A DNA stretch of 64,000 bases. It comes from Candidatus Latescibacterota bacterium (GTDB taxonomy: Bacteria > Latescibacterota > UBA2968 > UBA8231). The stretch's first letter is position 1; each line of letters begins with the position of its first letter. Both the position numbers and the translations under genes were made by a program. Of the stretch, positions 49,275 to 59,200 are shown in pieces. The notes below the pieces were generated by a model. That model did not search any database. It had not been told where the DNA came from and saw only the letters and a program-made list of their open reading frames with translations. The stretch spans positions 22,168-86,167 of the forward strand of contig JAJEIO010000020.1 in the NCBI GenBank assembly GCA_022827835.1, read 5' to 3'.

Positions 49275-50969
49275 ATGAAAATGAAGCATCTCAACGCCTT
49301 GCTCTTATTCAGTTGGCTCTTCGCCGCCTGCGAAAGTCAGCAGCAATCGCCGTCCTCGCCGGGCGAACTCGTAGTCGCCGAGGTCGGCGACAAGCCGATT
49401 ACTGCGGCTGAATTCGCCGAATTCTCTTCCCTGATCCCCGAAGGTATGCGCGAAGGGGACACGCCACTGGCCGTCGCCCGCAATCTGCTCAACAGCCTGA
49501 TCGACAAGGAATTACTCCTACAAGAAGCCCAGGCGTCCAACATCGAAAATATGACCTGGTTTATCGACGAGCTGACCAACTACGAACGCTCGCGCATCTT
49601 GCGTCTCTACGAGCAACGAGAAATCATCAGCAAGCTGAACATCACCGAGGAAATGGTCGATGCCCACTATCGCGCAACCCGCCGCGACCGCTCAATCCGC
49701 CTCGGCGGCATCATGGTCGATACCGAAGAAGAAGCCAACGCCCTCTACCAGCAGCTCCAAGATGGTGCCGATTTTCACCAACTAGCCCGCACCCACTCGG
49801 TCCATCGCGAAAGCGCCGAGCGCGGCGGCGATACCGGACTGTACCAGTTGCGCGACCAACTCATGCCCGAAGTCGTAGCCAAAGTAGCCGACCTAGAAAT
49901 CGGCGAAATTGCCCCGCCAGTGTCGATGCTCGTAGCCCGCGAGCAAAAGTTTGCCATCTTCACCGTGCTCGACGAAATCCCAGCACCGCTCGAAGCCTCC
50001 GAGGCCCGCATCCGCGAAGAATTGCTCATCGCCCAGCGCAACCAGCGCCTGCAAACCATGCTCGATTCCCTGCGGGGCGTTTACTATCCCCAACCGCAGT
50101 TGCAGAACCTCGCCCTATTGGCCGAGCGCATAAGTCAGTTCACTGGCGAGGAGTTCACCCCCACCGAGGACGACGCGGCCTTACCTGTCTGCACCTTTGG
50201 CAAAGGAGACCCCATCGGCTTGAGAACATTCGTCGAGACCATCCGCCAGATGAGAATAGCGCCGCAAATGCTGATCGACACCGAGCGCGCCGCGGACTTG
50301 CTCGACCGCCGAGTCATCCCCGAACACCTGTTCATGTCTGAAATCATCAACGCTGGGCTGGACCAAGACCCCGAGTTCCGCGCCAGCATCGCCGCCAAAC
50401 GCCAAGAACTTATGGTAACCGGCCTCCGCAAGATCATGGTTGACCAGCACCTGTCGGTCACTCCAGAAGAGGCTCGCACCTTCTATGACGAGCACCCGGA
50501 GAAATTCACCAAACCCACGACCACCGTCGCCATCGAAATTCTGGTCTCCAGCGACTCGCTAGCTCAGCATCTGTTTACTGAGCTAGCACAAGCCACTGAA
50601 GCCGAGGCCGAAACCCTCGCCGTGCGTCACAGCGAACGCGCCGAAGCCCTCCACCACAACGGACGCATCAATTTCAATATCTACACCGAGCAATTCTTCC
50701 CCGGTGTCTCCGACTTGGCCCAAGATCTCGAGGTCGGCCAAGTGGGCGGCCCAGTCCGCACCCAGCGAGGCTATTCGGTTTTCAAAGTCTTGGATCGCCA
50801 ACGCGAACACATCCCCTATACTGAAGATTCAGAACGACGCGCCCGAGCCTACGTGCTCATCGACAAAGCTCAGAACCGCTACGTCGAATACGTGCGCAGT
50901 CTGCGCAAAATCTATCCGATAACCATTCGCGAAGATCATTTGAAGCAGTACACCGCCGCCCAAAGCTGA
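49275..50969 (+). CDS. Parvulin-type peptidyl-prolyl isomerase lipoprotein (SurA/PpiC-like)
   Basis: A 564-residue lipoprotein with signal MKMKHLNALLLFSWLFAAC (lipobox LFAAC). It has a SurA-like helical N-terminal region (about 30-135: VVAEVGDKPITAAEFAEFS, NLLNSLIDKELLLQEA). A first rotamase-like domain follows (about 140-240; GGIMVDTEEEANALYQQL, GGDTGLYQLRDQLMPEV, LEIGEIAPP), then a long helical spacer and a second rotamase-like domain (about 415-525; SERAEALHHNGRINF, LEVGQVGGPVRTQRGYSVFKV). Such periplasmic chaperones help fold outer-membrane barrels and secreted proteins. It is transcribed divergently from the barrel and surface-protein operon, which makes it a natural candidate chaperone for those clients. 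Its stop overlaps the next start by one base. Confidence 0.88.
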   Translation: MKMKHLNALLLFSWLFAACESQQQSPSSPGELVVAEVGDKPITAAEFAEFSSLIPEGMREGDTPLAVARNLLNSLIDKELLLQEAQASNIENMTWFIDELTNYERSRILRLYEQREIISKLNITEEMVDAHYRATRRDRSIRLGGIMVDTEEEANALYQQLQDGADFHQLARTHSVHRESAERGGDTGLYQLRDQLMPEVVAKVADLEIGEIAPPVSMLVAREQKFAIFTVLDEIPAPLEASEARIREELLIAQRNQRLQTMLDSLRGVYYPQPQLQNLALLAERISQFTGEEFTPTEDDAALPVCTFGKGDPIGLRTFVETIRQMRIAPQMLIDTERAADLLDRRVIPEHLFMSEIINAGLDQDPEFRASIAAKRQELMVTGLRKIMVDQHLSVTPEEARTFYDEHPEKFTKPTTTVAIEILVSSDSLAQHLFTELAQATEAEAETLAVRHSERAEALHHNGRINFNIYTEQFFPGVSDLAQDLEVGQVGGPVRTQRGYSVFKVLDRQREHIPYTEDSERRARAYVLIDKAQNRYVEYVRSLRKIYPITIREDHLKQYTAAQS

Positions 50970-52501
50970 TGATCTCCCCCCTGTGGGCGCTTTGCTGCCT
51001 TCTCCTAATACCATTCGGCGCACGCGCCGACCGCGCCGACACCACCATCGCCGACCAGACCTACGCCCTGCTTCCGGCGGCTGACTTGCTCTCTCGCCTA
51101 CAACGGGCCAAAGAGCAGATCCACCTCCGCGCCACCGCGGTCGTCGGCCCTCTCTACGCCCCAACTGCCGGTATCGACACCGTGCGCGCCTCTTTTCATC
51201 TCGACGACGTCTTCTTCTTCGACGAGGTCACTCTCAACAACGTGATCTTTCTCGCTCCAGTGCAGGGCGAGCGCATTACATTTGCCGGTGGCCTCTCACT
51301 GATAAATGCCCATTTCCACAGCGCATTCGGCCTGCGCGCAAGCCGGTCCGACAAGCACCTCAACTTCAAACAGGCAGTCTTTGGTGCCGACGCCGACTTT
51401 GCCGACGGCGATTTCGCTGGCCCCAATTCGTTTATCAACGCTCGCTTCGCCGGTGCCGCCCGCTTCACTCGTACCCATTTTGCGACCGCTGCCTACTTTG
51501 AAGGCACCCACTTTGCCGGTCAGACCGACTTTACCGACGCCCGCTTCACTGGTGTCGCTTCCTTTAAGGACGCCCGGTGGAATGGCCCGGCTTCTTTTGC
51601 CGGTGCCCGCTTTGCCGAACGCGCCCTCTTCTGGCGAAACCAGTTTCTCGCCACAACCGACTTTGCAGCGGCCCGTGCCGACGGGGAGATCTCCTTCAAC
51701 CGAGCCACCTTCGCCGACCAAGCTCACTTCGCTGACTTCACCTTCGCCCAAGCCGCCCACTTCACCAATACAACTTTCGCCCGTGTGAACTTTGGCGGCA
51801 GCTACTTCCGCAAAGAGGCCGATTTCAGCGGCGTCCAGGCTCAGACCCTGCGTTTCAACGCCTTTTTCAATCGCTCCCTCGACTTGCGCCGCGCCGCTAT
51901 CGGCACCCTCGATCTGCACCCAAGTACCCAAGCCGATTCAACCTTTGCCGCAAGCGCCCAACTCTACTTGCAGCAAGCCTATTTCGAGCGCCTTCGCGTC
52001 CGTTGGGCGCACGTGCGCCACCGGCTAGCCACTGCCGACTCGGTGTCGTTCGCCACACTCGACCCGGCCTACAACAGCCTGCGGCACCACTTTCTCGCCC
52101 AAGGACTAAAAGACGACGCTATAGCCTGCGAGGTCGAGCGCCTAGACCGTCAGCGCCGCGCCCTTAGTTGGGCCGCGCCCAAACGTTGGGGGTTAGAGCT
52201 GTGGAATCTCTGTTCCCGCTATGGCACCTCCCCGCTACAACTCGTCCTCTGCATCCTCGGCAGCATCCTCCTTTGGGCGCTGATCTACCGGCTAGCCCCT
52301 AGCACTCTGCGGTCCGCCAACGGCGACGAACGTCCCACCTTCGCCGACTGCATCGGCTTCAGCATCCACACCTTCACCCGCACGGATCCCTGTCCCTGGT
52401 ACGCGACCGGCAAGCTCAAACTCCTTGCCACCTTCCAAATCCTGCTGGGCTGGGCCGCGCTCGGCTTATTGCTCGCAGTGATCCTGGCGCATCTGCTGTG
52501 A
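50969..52501 (+). CDS. Pentapeptide_3-like repeat protein with a channel-like C-terminal membrane module
   Basis: A 510-residue protein with signal MISPLWALCCLLLIPFGARA. Residues of about 80-300 form a right-handed beta-helix repeat in which phenylalanine recurs with alternating 5- and 6-residue spacing (AGAARFTRTHFATAAYF, FTDARFTGVASFKDARW), the Pentapeptide_3 pattern. The C-terminal 100 residues have two membrane helices (LQLVLCILGSILLWALIYRL; LLATFQILLGWAALGLLLAV) flanking FSIHTFTRTDPCPWY. In many related proteins this layout is a two-helix potassium-channel module, but here the selectivity filter (TxGYGD) is missing. It is translated from TGATG overlapping the parvulin stop and runs into the next gene by four bases. 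The role is unknown. Confidence 0.75.
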   Translation: MISPLWALCCLLLIPFGARADRADTTIADQTYALLPAADLLSRLQRAKEQIHLRATAVVGPLYAPTAGIDTVRASFHLDDVFFFDEVTLNNVIFLAPVQGERITFAGGLSLINAHFHSAFGLRASRSDKHLNFKQAVFGADADFADGDFAGPNSFINARFAGAARFTRTHFATAAYFEGTHFAGQTDFTDARFTGVASFKDARWNGPASFAGARFAERALFWRNQFLATTDFAAARADGEISFNRATFADQAHFADFTFAQAAHFTNTTFARVNFGGSYFRKEADFSGVQAQTLRFNAFFNRSLDLRRAAIGTLDLHPSTQADSTFAASAQLYLQQAYFERLRVRWAHVRHRLATADSVSFATLDPAYNSLRHHFLAQGLKDDAIACEVERLDRQRRALSWAAPKRWGLELWNLCSRYGTSPLQLVLCILGSILLWALIYRLAPSTLRSANGDERPTFADCIGFSIHTFTRTDPCPWYATGKLKLLATFQILLGWAALGLLLAVILAHLL

Positions 52502-54123
52502 GCACTTCGTGGCCGTGGTTGATCGTCCTCGCGCTGTTGGGTGGTTGCACCGCTGAGCCTCCTGCGTCCACCACCTCGATCCACTTTGTCGATGTCGGCC
52601 GGGACGCCGGCTTGGACTTTACCCATTTCAACGGCTTTTCCGGGGAGTACTACTACGTCGAAACATTCGGCGCTGGAGCCGCCTTCCTCGACTACGACGG
52701 CGATTGGGACCTCGACCTCTATCTAGTGAATGGCACTTACCTAGAAGGGCTTCCCCCCGACCCTCTACCGCGCAATCACCTCTACCAAAATCAGGGGCAA
52801 GGAACCTTCCGCAACGCAAGCGGCCCCACCGCCGCAGCCGACCCGGGCTACGGCTTCGGGGTCTCGGCCGCTGACTACGACGGCGATGGCGATCAGGATC
52901 TCTTCGTCGCCAACTACGGCCCCAACGTCCTCTACCGCAACGACAGCGGCACCTTTACCCGCAATAAGGTCGGCGTCGAAGACCCACGGTGGGGCACCAG
53001 TGCCGGTTTCTTCGACTACGACTTGGACGGCGACCTCGACCTCTTCGTCGCCAACTACGTTCACTTCAGCCTCGACGCCAATATCGTCTGCAAGGTCGGC
53101 AAGACCCGCTCCTACTGCGAGCCAGCCGCTTATGCCCCAATCGGCGACATCCTCTACCGCAACGACGGCAACCGCTTCACCGACGTCACCGACCCGGCCG
53201 GCATCACCTTAGAAGGCCGTGGCCTCGGTGTAGCCTTTGCCGACTACGACTTGGACGGCGACACAGACCTCTACGTGGCCAACGACGGGACGATGAACTT
53301 TCTCTACGAGAACCAGCGCGGCACTTTTGCCGAGGTCGGGCTGGCGGCCGGCACCCGCTACGACGAACACGGCCACGCCGAGGCCGGCATGGGCACCGAC
53401 TTCGGCGACTACGACCGCGACGGCGATATGGACCTTTTCGTCACTAATTTTGCCTTTGAGACCAACACGCTCTACCAAAACGACGGCCAAGGCCAGTTCG
53501 CCATTGCCTCTGGGCGGCTTGGGCTGGGCGAGGCATCGCTCCGGCCCCTCGGCTTTGGCACCCGCTTCCTCGACTACGACAACGACCGCGATCTCGACCT
53601 CTTTGTTGCCAATGGACACGTCATGGACGTGGTCGCCGAATGGGACTCGACTCAGACCTACCGCCAGACCAACCAGCTATTCCGCAACGAGGACGGCCAA
53701 CACTTCGCCGACGTCTCTGCCAGTATGGGACCAGCTTTTGCCCAATCCAATGTCGGGCGCGGCACGGCCGTGGCCGACTACGACGACGACGGCGATCTCG
53801 ACCTGCTAGTCACCACCGTGGCCGCCCCACCGCGCCTGTTGCGCAACGACAGCGGCAACCGCCACCACTATCTGCAAATCTTCCTCACTGGTCGCACCCA
53901 TCCCGATGCCCTTGGTGCCCGCGTAGCCGTCACTGCTGGCGGCGTCCGGCAGACACAGGAGCGCCAATCGGGCGGCAGCTATCTCTCCAGCCACGACCCA
54001 CGGCTGCACTTCGGCTTGGGAACGGCCACCCACGCCCGCGTGGAAATCACTTGGCCTTCCGGTCAAGTGCAAACCCTCGAAAACGTCGCCGCCGACCAAT
54101 TGCTCCGCGTCGAGGAACCTTAG
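52498..54123 (+). CDS. ASPIC/UnbV lipoprotein with VCBS/FG-GAP repeats (copy 3)
   Basis: A 541-residue lipoprotein starting at a GTG that overlaps the preceding stop (GTGA). Signal WPWLIVLALLGGC with lipobox LLGGC. The mature start is FVDVGRDAGLDFTHFNGFSG, then propeller calcium loops follow (DYDGDWDLD, DYDGDGDQD, DYDLDGDLD, DYDRDGDMD, DYDDDGDLD). The ASPIC/UnbV end has GGSYLSSHDPRLHFGLG and ITWPSGQ. It is closer to copy 1 than to copy 2 (shared FGTRFLDYDNDRDLDLFVAN-like block and DPRLHFGLG). In an operon with a parvulin lipoprotein and a beta-helix membrane protein, it may be a client of that chaperone. Confidence 0.9.
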   Translation: MSTSWPWLIVLALLGGCTAEPPASTTSIHFVDVGRDAGLDFTHFNGFSGEYYYVETFGAGAAFLDYDGDWDLDLYLVNGTYLEGLPPDPLPRNHLYQNQGQGTFRNASGPTAAADPGYGFGVSAADYDGDGDQDLFVANYGPNVLYRNDSGTFTRNKVGVEDPRWGTSAGFFDYDLDGDLDLFVANYVHFSLDANIVCKVGKTRSYCEPAAYAPIGDILYRNDGNRFTDVTDPAGITLEGRGLGVAFADYDLDGDTDLYVANDGTMNFLYENQRGTFAEVGLAAGTRYDEHGHAEAGMGTDFGDYDRDGDMDLFVTNFAFETNTLYQNDGQGQFAIASGRLGLGEASLRPLGFGTRFLDYDNDRDLDLFVANGHVMDVVAEWDSTQTYRQTNQLFRNEDGQHFADVSASMGPAFAQSNVGRGTAVADYDDDGDLDLLVTTVAAPPRLLRNDSGNRHHYLQIFLTGRTHPDALGARVAVTAGGVRQTQERQSGGSYLSSHDPRLHFGLGTATHARVEITWPSGQVQTLENVAADQLLRVEEP

Positions 54124-54124
54124 A

Positions 54125-54397
54125 ATGCACTTCCTCACATTTTTCACTAAATTCCACGTTATGCTTGAGATTCCGCGCCATCCCAATAAAGACATTCGCG
54201 CAGCAATCGCATACGCTGTGTCGAAAGGTTGGCGTATTGAAAAGGCCGAGCCACGGGCACATATTTGGGGACGAGCACTTTGCCCGGAACGGAGTCGAGC
54301 AGGACATATCTTCTATATTCACTCTACCCCTAGGAATCCGACCATCCATGCACGCAAGTTTCGACGCTATGTCGATGTCTGTGTACATACTACTTAG
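54125..54397 (+). CDS. Small basic protein, first gene of a possible toxin-antitoxin-like pair
   Basis: A 90-residue protein. The ATG at 54125 has a GAGGA site inside the end of the previous gene; an internal ATG at 54161 (MLEIPRHPNKD) is an alternative that matches my memory of relatives better. The core HPNKDIRAAIAYAVSKGWRI, then HIWGRALCPE and a basic end (TPRNPTIHARKFRRYVDVC), resembles small bacterial proteins that usually occur next to a second small ORF as here. HicA toxins have a loosely similar layout (small, basic, 'kGw' motif), but I cannot claim membership. No signal peptide. The pair looks like an inserted mobile cassette between the lipoprotein operon and the sulfatase. Confidence 0.6.
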   Translation: MHFLTFFTKFHVMLEIPRHPNKDIRAAIAYAVSKGWRIEKAEPRAHIWGRALCPERSRAGHIFYIHSTPRNPTIHARKFRRYVDVCVHTT

Positions 54398-54409
54398 GAG
54401 CTGAAGACG

Positions 54410-54694
54410 ATGCGAGCCTATGAGTTTATGCTTACGCTTGCGACTGAGCCCGATCTGGATGCGACCGACCAACTCTATGAATACTTTGATGACAATGGGG
54501 CAGCTCCAGAAAATGTCTTGGACTTTACTCTCGTTATACAATCCGGGACACCGATTGCGCACTGTACTGTGGAAGCCACGTCGTTCGAGGCAGCCCTAGA
54601 ATCGGTACTGCCAAAACTGCGCGAAAAAGGTCTTCAGGTCGTGCGAGTAGAGGTCGATGAGGTGGGGCTAGCCCTTCTTCAAGAGGCAACATAA
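54410..54694 (+). CDS. Small acidic protein, second gene of the possible toxin-antitoxin-like pair
   Basis: A 94-residue acidic protein 12 bases after the basic one, with an AGGAG ribosome binding site. It reads like a ferredoxin-type alpha/beta fold: YEFMLTLATEPDLDATDQLY, then TPIAHCTVEATSFEAALES, then QVVRVEVDEVGLALL. Relatives that I recall carry an additional C-terminal DNA-binding helix pair after this domain; here the protein stops before it, so any autoregulation would need another factor. A basic-acidic gene pair with a short gap suits a toxin-antitoxin arrangement, but this is inference. Confidence 0.6.
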   Translation: MRAYEFMLTLATEPDLDATDQLYEYFDDNGAAPENVLDFTLVIQSGTPIAHCTVEATSFEAALESVLPKLREKGLQVVRVEVDEVGLALLQEAT

Positions 54695-54767
54695 CGGCTT
54701 AGACCCCCATCTTCACAGTTTTGCAAAAACAAGCCCCGCTGTTTGACCCTTCCCCAGGACTCCATCC

Positions 54768-56222
54768 ATGGACCGTCCCAATATCCTCTTCATCCTCTCC
54801 GACCAGCACAGCAAATTCCACCTCGGCTGCTACGGCGACCCGCTGGTGCGCACCCCGCATCTCGACCGCTTGGCCAGCGAGGGCATGCGCTTTGCCGATG
54901 CGTACACCCCCTCGCCTTTGTGCGTGCCAGCGCGCATGGCCTTTATGACCGGGCGGCGGCCCAGCGCCAATCAAGTCTGGGGCAACGATCACATCCTCAA
55001 CTCGGCGCTGCCGACTTGGGCCCATGCCGTGGGCGCGGCTGGATACGAGACCGCGCTGATTGGCCGCATGCACTTTGTCGGTCCCGACCAGCGCCACGGC
55101 TTTGAGCGCCGACCCATCGGCGAGTACAGCGCTCTGCATCCGGGTGCGGCCCGACAGGGCGGACCCATGTTCAAAAACATTCCCGCCAGCACCTCGGGCC
55201 AAACCCGCGAATGCGTCGAAATAGCCGGGTACGGCCGCACCACCTATCAATCCTTTGACGACCGCGTCGCCGAGGCGGCTTGCGCCTATTTGGCGGAAAA
55301 GGCGCAAGCGCGCGACCAGCCCTTTGCCGCAGTAGCAGGCTTTGTACTGCCACACTGCCCATTCTTCGCCCCCAAGGATCTATACGATTACTACTACGAC
55401 CGCGTCGATGTGCCGCAACCCGACCCGACTGGGGAGCCGGAGGCAGTGACCAATTTCAAAAAGCGCCGTCTCATTGACGAGCCGCTGCCCAAAGAGCGCA
55501 TCCGCGTGGCGCGCGCGGCCTATTTTGGTCTGTGCGAATACTTCGACCGCAAAGTCGGCCAACTCCTCGACCAACTCGACGCGACTGGCTTGCGCGACAA
55601 TACCTTGGTGATCTACTCCAGCGACCACGGCGAAATGGCCGGCGAGCACGGCTGCTGGTGGAAGAGCAACTACTACGAAGGCTCGGTCGGCGTCCCTCTC
55701 ATCGCCCGTTTGCCCGGCGTGATACCAGCGGGCGTGGAGAATCCAGTGCTGTGCAATTTGCTCGATTGGGCACCCACCGCCGTAGAGGTGGCCGAAGGCG
55801 AGCCTCTGCCCGCAGCCGACGGCCATTCTCTGTGGCGCGAACTACAGGGCCACGCAGATGACACCCGCCCCGATACTACCTTCAGCGAACTGGGGGCCTC
55901 GCGCGGCGATTCTCCTTCGCGCATGATCCGGCAGGGACCGTGGAAACTCTACAAATACCACGACGACACCCCACCTGCTCTGTTCAATCTGGCGGACGAC
56001 CCAGGGGAATGGAACGACTTGGGCAGCGATGATGCCTACGCTGCCGTGCGGCAACATCTGCTCGACCAACTCTACGCGGCTTGGGACCCCGAACAAGTGG
56101 CTCAACGCAGCGCCGAACTGACGCGGAATGCACAAGTGCTGACGGCGTGGGGACGGGCAGTGCAGCCCCTGCACGAAGATACCCTGCCAGTCGAAGACGT
56201 CGAGGATGTAGTGCGCTGCTGA
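54768..56222 (+). CDS. Formylglycine-dependent sulfatase (choline-sulfatase/arylsulfatase type)
   Basis: A 484-residue sulfatase. The active-site cysteine that must be converted to formylglycine lies in LCVPARMAFMTGRRP (Cys52, CxPxR). The metal site includes NILFILSDQHS, with Gln in place of the second Asp as in choline sulfatases, and SSDHGEMAGEHGCW. Other landmarks are TPHLDRLASEGMRF, ALIGRMHFVG and a C-terminal ALFNLADDPGEWNDLG. There is no N-terminal signal peptide, so it is probably cytoplasmic, acting on imported sulfated metabolites. It needs an activating enzyme; the SUMF1-fold lipoprotein in this window lacks the cysteines for that job. It is convergent with the large fusion gene, with only ten bases between the stops. 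Confidence 0.92.
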   Translation: MDRPNILFILSDQHSKFHLGCYGDPLVRTPHLDRLASEGMRFADAYTPSPLCVPARMAFMTGRRPSANQVWGNDHILNSALPTWAHAVGAAGYETALIGRMHFVGPDQRHGFERRPIGEYSALHPGAARQGGPMFKNIPASTSGQTRECVEIAGYGRTTYQSFDDRVAEAACAYLAEKAQARDQPFAAVAGFVLPHCPFFAPKDLYDYYYDRVDVPQPDPTGEPEAVTNFKKRRLIDEPLPKERIRVARAAYFGLCEYFDRKVGQLLDQLDATGLRDNTLVIYSSDHGEMAGEHGCWWKSNYYEGSVGVPLIARLPGVIPAGVENPVLCNLLDWAPTAVEVAEGEPLPAADGHSLWRELQGHADDTRPDTTFSELGASRGDSPSRMIRQGPWKLYKYHDDTPPALFNLADDPGEWNDLGSDDAYAAVRQHLLDQLYAAWDPEQVAQRSAELTRNAQVLTAWGRAVQPLHEDTLPVEDVEDVVRC

Positions 56223-56232
56223 GGGGTTTGCC

Positions 56233-59200
56233 TCACATATATGACAGAAAATGCCCGGTCTCGCCCAACACGCCGTCAATACACAGCCACAATCCGGCCG
56301 CGGTCGCCTCGCCCAAGATCAGCCCTAGGAAAAACAGCTTAGCCCGCTCGTAGAGCGGCATCCCACCCCACTTGACAATGCCCAGCTTGAGCGCCCACGC
56401 GATGAGCACCGAAAACCACACCTGATTAGCCAGCCAACCGACGCTGACGATAAACCCCAGCGGGTGCAACGGCCACCAGTAAAAACGATGATGTCCCCAC
56501 AACAGCACAGCCTCAAAGAGTCCGCCGATCCCGGTAAACAACCAACCGCGCATATCGGCTGGTAGCGGATCGACGATCGGCCGCGCCATATCGGTAAACG
56601 TGCGATTGGCCTGACGGGTCATAAAAAACGGATGCAAATTGATCCCGCCGTGCTCGTAGCACACCTGAAAAATAACCCACGTCGCCCCAGCTAAACTCAC
56701 CACTAACGCCAGCGCCATCCCCCAAAACAGCCGCCTCTTAGAGCCAACCACCGCCTCGGCCAGCTTGAGCGAATTAGCCGCAGCAATCATCGGAAACAGC
56801 CGCATCTCAGACTGCCAAACGTACGTAAAAGTCAGGGCCGTCAGCCCCTTGGCTCCAATCACCGGTGCGCCGACCGCGGAGATGACGAAAAACGCCGCCA
56901 CCATCGGCGAGCGCGCCGTCGCCAACCCGGCCGTGGCCACCGCCCGCGTGACGAACACGTAGAAGAGCAAGCACACCAGCAAAAACAGCGGCAAAATCGC
57001 CAGCGGCACCCCAGACGCCCACAGCCACACTCCCACGAAGAGCAGGCTGGCCAAAAAGCCAAAGACCGCCACCCGATAGGAAAGCATTTCCCCCGCATCA
57101 TCTACCGTCGGATCGCCGCGCCACGCCTTGCGCCACACCGCCCCCAAGTGCCGCCGCCCCATCCACAAGGTGTAGGCGACGAAAATCAAACACGCCCCCA
57201 TCACCTCGTGCGTCAGATCCGCGGTCTGCGAGTAGGAGTAGAGACTGAGCTTTTCGGTACTGGCAATGCCCAACGAGGTAAAAATCCCCTCTTGCGCCTT
57301 GTTGAAGAGGTAGAAAAACCAAATTGAAAAGGAAATGTTTAGGTTGACCAAATAGAAAAAACCGATCCACGCGTACACCCAGTCTAACCCCAGCTTATTG
57401 CCGACCCACGGCAGTTGCCCAGCCGACTGGATCGGCAGCGGCACCGCCGGAAAGTAGTAGTGCAGCCCCTTGAGCGACAGCAGGACGAACGGCACCGCAA
57501 AGCCGATCCACAACAGCCGCTGCTTAAAAAGCGGCCCCAGCTTAAACCCCGGTCGGCCCTCCTCCACCATCTTGAGCGGCAGTTGCACCATGGGGTAAGC
57601 CAGCCGCTCGTGCTGCGACCACTGCCGGTGCAGAATGGAACTCATGCAGAGCATCATAAAGCTCAGTACCAAAAAGAACACGTACCAATAGCTCAGCGTC
57701 TCACTCCAAGCTCCCCACGGAATGCCTTCCCCAGGCGACAACCCCTCGTGCAAATCGACAATCGCCTGCCGGTCCTGCGGAGCCAGCCACGGCGTCACAT
57801 GCGGAAAGAAAACCTCGCCCCAATTGTTCTCCGGGGTCGCGTAGTAGTACAGCCCACTGATGATCGGAATCAGATAGCCGACAAACGCCTGCGTTGGCAC
57901 GGCCGACGCCAACAGCATCATCGCGTAAATGAGCACCAAATCGGCCCGCCCCAAGGCGAGGCCGCGACCCAGCGCCCGCAGCAGAGTATTGACCACCACC
58001 ACCAAGACAAAAAACAGAAAGATCGCCCCGGGCGACGAGCTGTTGAGCGCCATATACGACCCTTGCAGCATAATCACCGCGTAGGGTGCTCCCATGCCGA
58101 TGCACAAGGCCAACATCGTCCCCACCGCAAATCCCCGCCAAGTAAAAGACGCCGGCTGTTCCGCTGCCCCCTGTTCCTCTACGCGCTCCTCGGCTTGCTC
58201 GGCCGCCAGCACCCGCGCCGACTCCACGTGCTGGACGCGCTCGGCCTCCCGGAGCGCGTACCAAATCAACATCTGCTTGCGCAGAGCCTCTACCAGCCGC
58301 AGGTTGAGCCGCTGCCAGTAGTGATGCTCACCACTTAGCCGGCGCAACCGGACTTCCATCGCCCGCGCACGCTCTCCGGTCGGCACGAACTCCACGACCA
58401 CCTCTTGACTGACCCCCAAGTCAAACGGAGCCAGCCACAGCGCAAACGAGAGGCGATAGCCATCGGCTTGCGCCACCTGCATATCCTCGACGTAAAAATC
58501 CCCCAGCGTCGCTCGGCCAAAGGCCCCAAAGTAGTTGGCCAAAAAGCCGCACACCCCCTCGACTTCTCCCTCGCCGAGCATGAAGGGGAACTCAAACAGC
58601 CATTCGTCGCCATTGGGCGGGTCCGGTCGCCAGCGCCGCACCACCTCCGGCACGGCCTGCCGCGCCGCCACCCGCGCCGGATAGATCGTCGATAGCAACA
58701 CCACCCCCATCACCGCCAGCGCAGCCCCAATCGCCGCCAGCGACGAGTAGTTCAAGGTCAAGCCCTGCAACAGCCCCAGCCCCAACAGCACCCTCCCCAA
58801 CCCCTGGCCTAGCAAGTAGCCCAACGTCGTCCCTAGCACCGCATAGACGCAGGCTTCGGCCACAAACAGCAGCGCGATGTGCAAGGGAGCCAACCCCACC
58901 GAGGAGTAGATGCCAATCTCGCGCAGGCGCTCGTACACCGCCCCCATCATCGCATTGAGCACAATGAGCGCAGCCACTAGCGCGGGAATCGCCAGCACCC
59001 CCAACCCCTGCACAGCCGTCAGCCCCACTGAACTCAGAGCAGTCACCCTCCCATCCGGCGAGCCGACGAACAAAGTGACCGCAACCCGCGTCAGATAGTC
59101 CTCGACCAACGCCTGCCCGTCGGTCGCGCCCGGAAAGCGCACAGCTATCGAGCGCAAGCTCCCGCCGGCCTCGATCAGCGTTTGATAGGGCACGATGACC

